This document shows positions 48,746 through 59,467 of a stretch of DNA of 64,000 nt, one piece after another; the first letter of the stretch is position 1, and the number at the start of each line of letters is the position of its first letter. The notes beneath the pieces were generated by a model that made no database searches, was not told the origin of the DNA, and saw only the letters and a list, made by a program, of their open reading frames with translations. The translations under genes and the position numbers were made by a program. The DNA comes from Branchiostoma floridae (taxonomy: Eukaryota; Chordata; Leptocardii; Amphioxiformes; Branchiostomatidae). The stretch spans positions 9,641,645 to 9,705,644 of the forward strand of contig NC_049988.1 in assembly GCF_000003815.2 (NCBI RefSeq), written 5' to 3'.

Positions 48746-48841
48746 TAGCCTGGAGTCCAGCCTTGTTAGTTTTGGTCTGCTCCCAATGGTCAGGGCAGTG
48801 ACCGTTGGACCAAAGCTTTAACAAAGCTGGACTCCAGGCTA
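48746..48841. mobile_element. 96-bp hairpin MITE upstream of the vWA gene
   Basis: TAGCCTGGAGTCCAGC at 48746 has its reverse complement GCTGGACTCCAGGCTA ending at 48841. It lies about 135 bp before the start codon, so within or near the promoter or 5' UTR. Confidence 0.75.
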
Positions 48842-49116
48842 GTAATTTCTGGCCAGTGAACTGCAAAATTTTATGACATTGTCTCCATAGCTAACACTCT
48901 GTGTTGTAACGTAACAAGGTACAAGCTGTATGTGAGGAAAGGTTAATTTGATCCTTGATTTGATATTTAAAGGGATGATGCAACTTCATGCGGAAGAATT
49001 CCAGAAATACCTATCGAATTCTGGGAATTTTTGCCAAACGGACGAACACTATACTGATTGGTTAGCCCCTGAGGCATGGCCAAAAATGCAAAGAAGGCAT
49101 TATGATGATACTGGGT

Positions 49117-50165
49117 ACATTTTGTGGGGTTTACGGAAAAGCCTGGGCCCAGCAGGCTAGCCTGCAGGCTAGCCAGGCCACCCTTTTTGGGCCCCAAGGC
49201 TATTGATGGGGTTTGACCCATTAATAGATTTTTTTAAACCTACAACTGGGTAACCGACAATTCCAGTGCATGCAGGGTGCATTGGACAGAAGGCAACAGT
49301 TTGGTCATATCTATGGGGGATTGGGGTTCAATGGTTTACAGCAATGAACAATCAACATCAACTACTGTAACTTCAAGGGCTATTAGTACATTTACTTTTC
49401 CTTTGACTATACTGGCAGTCATTCCTACAAGACTTATAGTGGCTATCAGTAATTGTCCTACATGAGAGAAACGAATAGCACAAACAACACTAACGTTACA
49501 CGTCATATTATACACACACACACCCTCACATACAATTGACACATATAAACACAATTTTAACATACATCCATTCCTACATCCATGCTCACTGACACTTGAT
49601 GTTTGAGACATCTGTTTCAAATTTGATGTTTTGGCAAACAGCCCCTATCCTAGAGGACCAACTGTTGTCTTGGGTTACCACTGACCCAGTTTTTCTACAA
49701 AGAAATTTCATGTACAAACCAAGGAGGTTAAAGTACAAACACACACACAGTGACACACACTCTCATACATACATGCATGACATCTGTTTTTAATTTGATG
49801 TTGTGCGCTATCATTTCCTGACCCATCCTAGTATTCTTTATTTCGCCTAGTACCCCTCCCCTTCAGTCTTAAAAATATCAAATACACCAGATGATTATGA
49901 TTAACATTTCCAGCATTTTCTGTTGTATACTTGGAATTTAGTTTATGATTGTTTTCTTCCAGTCTTGGTTGAGTTATTCATTGCAAGCGCAGCGATATGA
50001 TCAACTGTTACCTGGGATTGTCATTGACCCAGTTTTTTTTATTAAAAAAAACTTCAGCTGTAGGCCAAACCCCATGCATAGCCTTGGGGCCCAGAAAAGG
50101 TAGTCTTTCAGGCTAGCCAGCCCAGCTCCTGGGTCCAGGCTTTTCCGTAAACCCCATTTTGTGAC
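49117..50165. mobile_element. Foldback element, about 1 kb
   Basis: The left arm (TTTTGTGGGGTTTACGGAAA, AAGCCTGGGCCCAG, GGCTAGCC, GGGCCCCAAGGCTAT) is repeated inverted in the right arm (50050-50165). The interior has a partial direct repeat (CAACTGTT...CTGGG...TGACCCAGTTTTT at about 49660 and 50005) and CA-rich microsatellites. No transposase frame is seen. Confidence 0.65.
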
Positions 50166-50763
50166 TACCCCGTCCAGTGCAGGACCTTCCAATGGTCTCA
50201 GAACGTTAAGGGAAAAAGTATTCGATAGGTATCAAAAACAGTCGGTAGGCTGTAATATTATATCAAAAACACGCGTACGTTATCCCCGTAACGTTACTTA
50301 ATACACACCTGTTATTAATAAGTGTTGTCAGCGCTTAGCCTATTCCGCTTCGTGCCACTACCTTAGCGACACCCGCTACTGCCTCTGTCTGTTCTCCTGT
50401 TTGTGCAATAACCGGGACTCGCAACACTTTAATACGACACATTGCACAACCTTACATCACAGCATCCCAAAATAAACGAAAATCAATTATTTCAGAAACA
50501 AAGTCTCAAAGAGTTTCACACGATTTCATCATTTCGCAGCCATGTTTATTATGGATCATTCCACTTGTGCTGTAGGGGTGGGCAGATGCCACAAGGCCGC
50601 AAACTTTGTGACACCGTGGCAAAACATAGTAGGGGAGGGAGTTCTCTTCCGGAGCTGCGCAGAAAGTGCCCGATGCCTACCCTTAGCCTCTTCATTGATA
50701 ATAATCATAATAATAATCACAAAGGTCGACATTTCTGCAAGAGGGACTGAAGCATGTATATTT
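50166..50763. other. Non-coding spacer
   Basis: No supported gene. GC-richer than its neighbours near 50340-50420, and only short unsupported frames. Confidence 0.4.
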
Positions 50764-52080
50764 ACCTTTGCCAGAATGGCTAAGGTTATGTTTTGGGCTT
50801 GTGGGTCTGTCTGTCTGTGTGTGTGTTAACAGCATAACTCAAGAAGCCTTGGATGTATCCCGATAATATTTTGTAGGTGGGTAGGGGTTCGGAAAACGAA
50901 GGTCAAGTTCGATAATGGGCCCCCTAGCGGCTTGGTAAGGTACTGCAGCAGAACCTCAATTTTTGATATCTCGTGTTCTGGGCATGCTGTGGTTATGACT
51001 TTTGAGTGGTAGATAGCCCTTGGGGCAGACAGTTAGTGCTGTAAGTTTGGGCCCCTAGCGGCTTGTTTGTAACTGCAGTCGCCGATTTCCTTTCAAACTT
51101 TGGACGAGAATAACTCGAGAACGTGTTGATGGATCGTCATGATTTTTGGTATGTAGATAGCCCAAGTAACAATGTATATAATGGAATACTAATTATGCAA
51201 ATCAGCAACCAATTTACATAATTAATGAGGAAAGTTTATAAATCCACTGCATTTCATGATAGGACTTTCAAACTTGTCACATATATAGATGAGAAAGAGA
51301 GAAATATCAATGCACATTAATTATGCAAATGACGGCCTCATTTGCATAATTAATGGGAACATATAAACGTGTTGACGGATCATCATGACTTTTGGTATGT
51401 AGATAGCCAAAGGGAAGACTTACATGATAGAATTCTAATTATGCAAATCGACAGCTAATTTGCATAATTAATGACGAAAGTTTGTAAATCCACTGCATTC
51501 CTTTATAGGACTTTCAAACATGTCACATTTGTAGCTGAGAAAGAAAGAAAGAAATATCAATACATATTAATTATGCAGATGATGATCTCATTTGCATAAT
51601 TAATGGCAAAATATGAACGTGTTGACGGATCGTCATGATTTTTGGTATGTAGATAGCCTAAGTAAAAACTTACATAATGAGATACTAGTTATGCAAATTA
51701 ACAGCTAATTTGCATAATTAATGAGGAAAGTTGATAAATCCACTGCATTCCGTGATAGGACTTTCAAACTTGTCACATATGTAACTGAGAAAGATGGCAG
51801 AGAGTAAGAGGTGTATGTTTGGGTCCGCTAACGTCTTTTCTTGAACTGCAGGAGCCGGTTTAGTTTCCTACTTTGAAAGAGAATGAGTCAAGAAGGGATG
51901 AAATGATCATCATGATTTTTGGTATGCTGATAGCTTAAGTGATGCTTGATACAATTTAATATTAGTAAATATATGTAAATAGGGATCGAATTTGTATAAG
52001 CAATGGCAAAATGTTATGAACCAACTCCAGGCATATAAGATAAAATGTAAAGAGTAACACATTTATGTCTACAGACATCA
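50764..52080. repeat. Interspersed repeat with about 248-bp internal tandem units and octamer motifs
   Basis: Units beginning CGTGTTGA(T/C)GGATC(G/A)TCATGA start at about 51121, 51370 and 51618. Each contains AATTATGCAAAT and, nearby, its inverse ATTTGCATAATTAATG, plus a shared GACTTTCAAAC(T/A)TGTCACAT segment. The unit before 51121 is related but shorter, with GGCCCC(C)TAGCGGCTTG repeated twice. Confidence 0.75.
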
Positions 52081-52595
52081 TTCTACATAACAAACCTGGT
52101 TTGTTTGGCAAAGGTATGTGTTCGTGGAACTCTAGTTTTAAAATATTGCCAAAAATTGTGACCTTTGGCATGCTTTGACCTGTGGATGACCTTCATATTC
52201 AATTGGGAGACATGGACATTTTAGCTCGTTAAAATGCCGGAGTTGAACTCGGGCTTTTTCAACCAAAACAAACCTGACAAATCCAGCTTTGCAGTGGGGG
52301 TAAAAACTTGAGGTTTGAAATGTAGGTAAATGTGTTTTTAAGTGCTTGTATGGCATGGCTTAACCATGTAGGGAATGGGCAATTCAGTTTAGCAGCCCCT
52401 CCCCAGTAGTCGGTATACATAAGATCTCAGAACACAGTTTTTCGCCTATGGGGATTTACATGGTTAAGGTGACCCCAAAGTGAGGTGGTTCGACGACTCA
52501 AAACCTATAGTAAGGTGCAGATACAATTTACCAGAATTTAGTATGTTGAAGTTGAGGGTACAACCTACAAAAAATCTGAAAATGAGCATGGATTT

Positions 52596-55500
52596 GCGGT
52601 TACCGAAGGGTTCGCTTAGCGGTTACCCCAGGCGAACCTTCACCCGCTTGCGAGCCTTGTAGAAAAGTAAGCAAGTGATTTTTGGTACTCAAATCGCTTT
52701 CTGCCTAATCCTCACGGGTTTTACTATGAAATTCAAGTGATGAAAGTAACGCACATTTTCTTTAAGATTCTGGAAGTTCCACCGTATGAGGTCGCTTTGC
52801 GGTTACCGAAGGGTTCGCTTAGCGGTTACCCCAGGCGAACCTTCACCCGCTTGCGAGCCTTGTAGAAAAGTAAGCAAGTAATTTTTGGTACTCAAATCGC
52901 TTTCTGCCTAATCCTCACGGGTTTTACTATGAAATTCAAGTGATGAAAGTAACGCACATTTTCTTTAAGATTCTGGAAGTTCCACCGTATGAGGTCGCTT
53001 TGCGGTTACCGAAGGGTTCGCTTAGCGGTTACCCCAGGCGAACCTTCACCCGCTTGCGAGCCTTGTAGAAAAGTAAGCAAGTAATTTTTGGTACTCAAAT
53101 CGCTTTCTGCCTAATCCTCACGGGTTTTACTATGAAATTCAAGTGATGAAAGTAACGCACATTTTCTTTAAGATTCTGGAAGTTCCACCGTATGAGGTCG
53201 CTTTGCGGTTACCGAAGGGTTCGCTTAACGGTTACCCCAGGCGAACCTTCACCCGCTTGCGAGCCTTGTAGAAAAGTAAGCAAGTAATTTTTGGTACTCA
53301 AATCGCTTTCTGCCTAATCCTCACGGGTTTTACTATGAAATTCACGTTTCACAGTTAAAGGTACATTTTCTTAAAGATTCTGGAAGTTCCACCGTATGAG
53401 GTCGCTTTGCGGTTACCGAAGGGTTCGCTTAGCGGTTACCCCAGGCGAACCTTCACCCGCTTGCGAGCCTTGTAGAAAAGTAAGCAAGTAATTTATGGGT
53501 ACTCAAATCGCTTTCTGCCTAATCCTCACGGGCTTTAGTATGTAATTCAAGTGATGAAAGTAAGGCACATTCTCTTTAAGTTTCTGGAAGTTCCGCCGTA
53601 CGAGGGCGCTTGGTGCGCGGTTACCGAAGGGTTCGCTTAGCGGTTACCCCAGGCGAACCTTCACCCGCTTGCGAGCCTTGTAGAAAAGTAAGCAAGTAAT
53701 TTTTGGTACTCAAATCGCTTTCTGCCTAATCCTCACGGGTTTTACTATGAAATTCAAGTGATGAAAGTAACGCACATTTTCTTTAAGATTCTGGAAGTTC
53801 CACCGTATGAGGTCGCTTTGCGGTTACCGAAGGGTTCGCTTAGCGGTTACCCCAGGCGAACCTTCACCCGCTTGCGAGCCTTGTAGAAAAGTAAGCAAGT
53901 AATTTTTGGTACTCAAATCGCTTTCTGCCTAATCCTCACGGGTTTTACTATGAAATTCAAGTGATGAAAGTAACGCACATTTTCTTTAAGATTCTGGAAG
54001 TTCCACCGTATGAGGTCGCTTTGCGGTTACCGAAGGGTTCGCTTAGCGGTTACCCCAGGCGAACCTTCACCCGCTTGCGAGCCTTGTAGAAAAGTAAGCA
54101 AGTAATTTTTGGTACTCAAATCGCTTTCTGCCTAATCCTCACGGGTTTTACTATGAAATTCAAGTGATGAAAGTAACGCACATTTTCTTTAAGATTCTGG
54201 AAGTTCCACCGTATGAGGTCGCTTTGCGGTTACCGAAGGGTTCGCTTAGCGGTTACCCCAGGCGAACCTTCACCCGCTTTTTTTTTTTTTTTTTTTTTTA
54301 ATCAGTACAAAAGGACCTGAATATTTACATCATGCTGATGATATACGGCCCATACGATACAAAGTAAAGCAATCATACGTCACATTTACATTACAGTAGC
54401 CTCGAACATTAAGCACATTATTGTGATCCAAAAACGTTTACATTAGCTCATATGTACATCCCAAAAGCGTCTACATCAACTCAAATATACAATTATATAC
54501 ATATGCAATGAAGCTAGCTCTGAGAATTATAGTTCAAAAGAAATTTGTTAACAGCTGTCTTGAAAATGTTCATGTCGGGTCTTGCTGGAAACACTGATGC
54601 TGGAAGTGAATTCCACAGTCTACTAGTTCGTGGTACATAAGATGATAGGTGAAGTTGGGTATTTGATCTCGGTACTTTAACAAGGTAAGGGTGAGCTCTT
54701 GTGGATGATCTGGTTACTCGTGTCCCGGTTGCGCGTGTCGGCATGATTCCTGAAAGTTCCTGGGAAGGTTGTAGGAAGATGTGCCGGTAGAAGGTGCAGA
54801 GACTGGCTACTTTCCTCCTGTGGTCCAAGGGGAAGATGCCGGCATTCTGTGCCTTGCGAGCCTTGTAGAAAAGTAAGCAAGTAATTTTGGGTACTCAAAT
54901 CGCTTTCTGCCTAATCCTCACGGGTTTTACTATGAAATTCAAGTGATGAAAGTAACGCACATTTTCTTTAAGACTCTGGAAGTTCCACCGTATGAGGTCG
55001 CTTTGCGGTTACCGAAGGGTTCGCTTAGCGGTTACCCCAGGCGAACCTTCACCCGCTTGCGAGCCTTGTAGAAAAGTAAGCAAGTAATTTTGGGTACTCA
55101 AATCGCTTTCTGCCTAATCCTCACGGGTTTTACTATGAAATTCAAGTGATGAAAGTAACGCACATTTTCTTTAAGATTCTGGAAGTTCCACCGTATGAGG
55201 TCGCTTTGCGCGCGGTTACCGAAGGGTTCGCTTAGCGGTTACCCCAGGCGAACCTTCACCCGCTTGCGAGCCTTGTAGAAAAGTAAGCAAGTAATTTTTG
55301 GTACTCAAATCGCTTTCTGCCTAATCCTCACGGGTTTTACTATGAAATTCAAGTGATGAAAGTAACGCACATTTTCTTTAAGATTCTGGAAGTTCCACCG
55401 TATGAGGTCGCTTTTGCGGTTAACCGAAAGGGTTCGCTTAGCGGTTACCCCAGGCGAACCTTCACCCGCTTGCGAGCCTTGTAGAAAAGTAAGCAAGTAA

Positions 55501-56257
55501 TTTTGGTACTCAAATCGCTTTCTGCCTAATCCTCACGGGTTTTACTATGAAATTCAAGTGATGAAAGTAACGCACATTTTCTTTAAGATTCTGGAAGTTC
55601 CACCGTATGAGGTCGCTTTGCGGTTACCGAAGGGTTCGCTTAGCGGTTACCCCAGGCGAACCTTCACCCGCTTGCGAGCCTGGTAGAAAAGTAAGCAAGT
55701 AATTTTTGGTACTCAAATCGCTTTCTGCCTAATCCTCACGGGTTTTACTATGAAATTCAAGTGATGAAAGTAACGCACATTTTCTTTAAGATTCTGGAAG
55801 TTCCACCGTATGAGGTCGCTTTGCGGTTACCGAAGGGTTCGCTTAGCGGTTACCCCAGGCGAACCTTCACCCGCTTGCGAGCCTTGTAGAAAAGTAAGCA
55901 AGTAATTTTTGGTACTCAAATCGCTTTCTGCCTAATCCTCACGGGTTTTACTATGAAATTCAAGTGATGAAAGTAACGCACATTTTCTTTAAGATTCTGG
56001 AAGTTCCACCGTATGAGGTCGCTTTGCGGTTACCGAAGGGTTCGCTTAGCGGTTACCCCAGGCGAACCTTCACCCGCTTGCGAGCCTTGTAGAAAAGTAA
56101 GCAAGTAATTTTTGGTACTCAAATCGCTTTCTGCCTAATCCTCACGGGTTTTACTATGAAATTCAAGTGATGAAAGTAACGCACATTTTCTTTAAGATTC
56201 TGGAAGTTCCACCGTATGAGGTCGCTTTGCGGTTACCGAAGGGTTCGCTTAGCGGTT
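52596..56257. repeat. 203-bp satellite array, about 16 units, LINE-interrupted
   Basis: GCGGTTACCGAAGGGTTCGC recurs at 52596, 52799, 53002, 53205, 53409, 53617, 53820, 54023, 54226, 55005, 55212, 55416, 55620, 55823, 56026 and 56229. Units are nearly identical, and each contains a short inverted pair around GCTTAGCGGTTACC and AAGCGGGTGAAGGTTCGCC. Slightly diverged copies (53409-53616 and 55212-55416) include small insertions. No coding potential. Confidence 0.95.
54280..54852 (-). mobile_element. 5'-truncated non-LTR retrotransposon (LINE) 3' end
   Basis: The insertion lies within a satellite unit at CCCGCTT/GCGAGCC. On the minus strand it ends in a poly(A) of about 20 bases. An open frame (54828-54514) encodes the C-terminal end typical of LINE ORF2 proteins: SYVPRTSRLWNSLPASVFP, then FKTAVNKFLL. 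There is no long target duplication (only CTT is shared). The clade cannot be fixed from this fragment. Confidence 0.75.
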
Positions 56258-56652
56258 AGTAGTATAGTAGGGACACGCTGGTATCATTTATTCAGGCGCA
56301 AGCAGGCGCAGGTCAAAGGTCATCGCCTGCCGATATTATCTATTCAGGCGCAGGTCAGAGGTCAGATATAATTTATTCAGGCGCAGCAGGTCAGGGGTCA
56401 TATATATCATTTATTCAGGTATAGCAGGTCAGAGGTCAAATATGATTTATTCAGGCGGCGCAGGTCAGGGGTCAGATATCATATATTCAAGCGGAGCAAG
56501 GTAACTACGACAACCCCACCCCACCACAAATGAACCTTCCCCTCCCAAATTGTGAAAGACATGTCCTTATTTGGCCTGGTTCTAAATCTCTATCGTATAA
56601 GATAAAGATGACAATCACCGTTTGATTTTTTCCGTTCCTTTATTCTGTACTT

Positions 56653-56773
56653 TCAAAAGTCAGCATCCAGCGTGAACTTCTGCTGTTCAGAGGAGGACAT
56701 AACCCCCATCTTCTGGTACTCTCCCACCTTTTTCTCAAAGAAGTTGGTCTTTCCCTCCAGAGAAATGTTCTCT
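56653..56773 (-). pseudogene. RRM2 3'-end fragment, short copy (left arm)
   Basis: Encodes the last 39 residues of ribonucleotide reductase small subunit M2 (starting [15 protein letters not shown] and ending FTLDADF-stop), followed by a matching 3' flank down to about 56500. At its 5' side the coding sequence stops abruptly at the CTCCGGAG array. It differs from the right-arm copy at a few mostly synonymous positions. Confidence 0.9.
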
Positions 56774-56775
56774 CT

Positions 56776-58700
56776 GCTCCGGAGTGAAATAAAACTGCTC
56801 CGGAGTATGCTCCGGAGTAAATGAGTAAGTATATTTGTTGTAAGTATGTATATTTGTCATGTACGTACGAACATATACCATCTATATGTACATGCAGTAA
56901 AACATTGCTTTGGAGTAACCATACGTGTTGCTCCGGAGTAAAAACACTGCTCCGGAGTAAAAGAAAACTGCTCCGGAGTAAAATAAACTGCTCCGGAGTA
57001 AAAGAAAACTGCTCCGGAGTATGCTCCGGAGTGAGTAAGTATATTTGTTGTAAGTATATATATTTGTCATGTACGTACGAACATATACCATCTATATGTA
57101 CATGCAGTGAAACATTGCTTTGGGGTAACTATACGTGTTGCTCCGGAGTAGAAAAACTGCTCCGGAGTAAAAGAAAACTGCTCCGGAGTAAAATAAACTG
57201 CTCCGGAGTAAAAGAAAACTGCTCCGGAGTAAGCTCCGGAGTAAGTGAGTAAGTATATTTGTTGTAAGTATGTATATTTGTCTAAGTATATTTGTTGTAA
57301 GTATGTATATTTGTCATGTACGTACGAACATATACCATCTATATGTACATGCAGTGAAACATTGCTTTGGAGTAACTAAACGTGTTGCTCCGGAGTAAAA
57401 AGAACTGCTCCGGAGTAAAAGAAAACTGCTCCGGAGTAAAATAAACTGCTCCGGAGTAAAAGAAAACTGCTCCGGAGTAAACTAAACTGCTCCGGAGTAA
57501 AAAGAAAACTGCTCATGCGCGTCCTGAAGTAGTGTAAGGTCGCCATATCGCTTGCAGTACATTTTTTTCTTTCCTAATGTGATACCATGTTTGACATATA
57601 GGACGAGATGTACATTGGTTATGAATTCCTTGATACATTTTTTATGGACGTCAAGTGATAGTAAAGTCTTAAGAAACAGGATCACCGTACACTTCTGTCT
57701 TTTGTATTGTTGTGTTGATATATGCCTAGTACATAACAGGCACGTACATAGCAAATGCGTATGCGTTACTTAACACGAATATACTTACTCACTTACTCCG
57801 GAGCAATACGTATAGCTACTCCAAAGCAATGTTTCACTGCATGTACATATAGATGGTATATGTTCGTACGTACATGACAAATATACATACTTACAACAAA
57901 TATACTTACTCACTTACTCCGGAGCATACTCTGGAGCAGTTTTCTTTTACTCCGGAGCAGTTTATTTTACTCCGGAGCAGTTTTCTTTTACTCCGGAGCA
58001 GTTTTTTTTTACTCCGGAGCAACACGTATTGTTACTCCAAAGCAATGTTTCACTGCATGTACATATAGATGGTATATGTTCGTACGTACATGACAAATAT
58101 ACATACTTACAACAAATATACTTAGACAAATATACATACTTACAACAAATAGACTTACTCACTTACTCCGGAGCATACTCCGGAGCAGTTTTCTTTTACT
58201 CCGGAGCAGTTTATTTTACTCCGGAGCAGTTTTCTTTTACTCCGGAGCAGTTTTTTTTTTACTCCGAAGCAACACGTATTGTTACTCCAAAGCAATGTTT
58301 CACTGCATGTACATATAGATGGTATATGTTCGTACGTACATGACAAATATACATACTTACAACAAATATACTTACTCACTTACTCCGGAGCATACTCCGG
58401 AGCAGTTTTATTTTACCCCGGAGCAGTTTATTTTACTCCGGAGCAGTTTTCTTTTACTCCGGAGCAGTGTTTTTACTCCGGAGCAACACGTATAGTTACT
58501 CCAAAGCAATGTTTCACTGCATGTACATATAGATGGTATATGTTCGTACGTACATGACAAATATACATACAACAAATATACTTACTCACTTACTCCGGAG
58601 CATACTCCGGAGCAGCTTTATTTTACTCCGAAGCAATTTTCTTTTACTCCGGAGCAGTTTATTTTGCTCCGGAGCAGTTTTCTTTACTCCTAAGCAACAC
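56776..58700. repeat. Mirror-image arrays of CTCCGGAG motifs
   Basis: About 21 copies left and 20 right of the centre. Motifs read CTGCTCCGGAGTAAAA on the left and TTTTACTCCGGAGCAG on the right. Within each arm they form higher-order units of about 230 bp that also carry ATGTTTCACTGCATGTACAT and CGTACGTACATGACAAAT. Confidence 0.9.
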
Positions 58701-58722
58701 GTATAGCTACTCTAAAGCAACC

Positions 58723-59049
58723 AATAAGCCTAGTGAGGAGCGCATTCACCAGATTATCGACAATGCTGTTAAGATTGAGCAAGAGTTCCTGACGGAAGCT
58801 CTTCCTGTGAAGCTGATTGGGATGAATCAAGACCTGATGAAACAGTACATTGAGTTTGTCGCAGATAGGCTGCTGGGGGAACTCATGTGCAGTAAGCTTT
58901 ACAACAGCGAGAACCCCTTTGACTTCATGGAGAACATTTCTCTGGAGGGAAAGACTAACTTTTTTGAGAAGAAGGTGGGAGAGTACCAGAAGATGGGAGT
59001 GATGTCCTCCTCTGAACAGCAGAAGTTCACGCTGGATGCTGACTTTTGA
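58723..59049 (+). pseudogene. RRM2: RRM2 3'-end fragment, long copy (right arm)
   Basis: An uninterrupted 108-codon frame plus stop encodes the C-terminal part of the ribonucleotide reductase small subunit: [62 protein letters not shown], ending TLDADF. It lacks the N-terminal two thirds, including the first iron ligands and the radical tyrosine. It keeps the C-terminal peptide that docks the large subunit. A 3' flank with AATAAA follows. No complete RRM2 gene is in the window. Whether it is transcribed is unknown. The frame is intact, so the capture is recent or selected. Confidence 0.9.
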
Positions 59050-59467
59050 AAGTACAGAATAAAAGAACGGGAAAATCAAACGGTCATTGTCATCTTTATT
59101 TTATACGACAGAGACTTAGAACCAGGCCAAATAAGGGCATGTCTTTCACGATTAGAGAGGGGGAGGTTCATTTGGTGTGGGGAGGGGTTGTCATAGTTAC
59201 CTTGCGCCTGAATACATTATATCTGACCCCTGACCTGCGCCTGAATACATTATATCTGACCCCTGACCTGCTCCGCCTGAATAAATCATATTTGACCTCT
59301 GACCTGCTCCTGAATAAATGATATATATGACCTCTGACCTGCGCCTGAATACATCATATCTGACCTCTGACCTGCGCCTGAATAGATAATATCGGCAGGC
59401 GATGACCTTTGACCTGCGCCTGCTTGCGCCTGAATAAATGATACCAGCGTGTCGCTACTATACTACT

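Larger units (their letters stand above)
56258..59467. mobile_element. 3.2-kb inverted-repeat transposon carrying RRM2 fragments
   Basis: The ends are perfect inverted 13-mers: AGTAGTATAGTAG at 56258 and CTACTATACTACT ending at 59467. They continue as inverted arms of several hundred bases made of short units (TATTCAGGCGCAGGTCAGAGG type). GCGGTT flanks both ends (56252-56257 and 59468-59473) where the satellite has one copy, so it is a 6-bp target duplication. Moving inward, both arms hold the 3' end of an RRM2 gene and then arrays of CTCCGGAG motifs. A central region of about 260 bp (57510-57775) is single copy. I found no transposase, integrase or polymerase, so it is non-autonomous. A 6-bp duplication with 5'-AG ends is also reported for Polinton/Maverick elements, but kinship is unproven. 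Confidence 0.85.

Noticed and set aside
52596-56257. Regular repeats resembling a CRISPR array
   Set aside because: The units are 203 bp and identical throughout, with no unique spacers, in a eukaryotic genome. It is a satellite.
58723-59049. A functional RRM2 gene
   Set aside because: Only the C-terminal 108 codons are present, without the metal-binding core and upstream exons, and the sequence is part of a mobile element arm.
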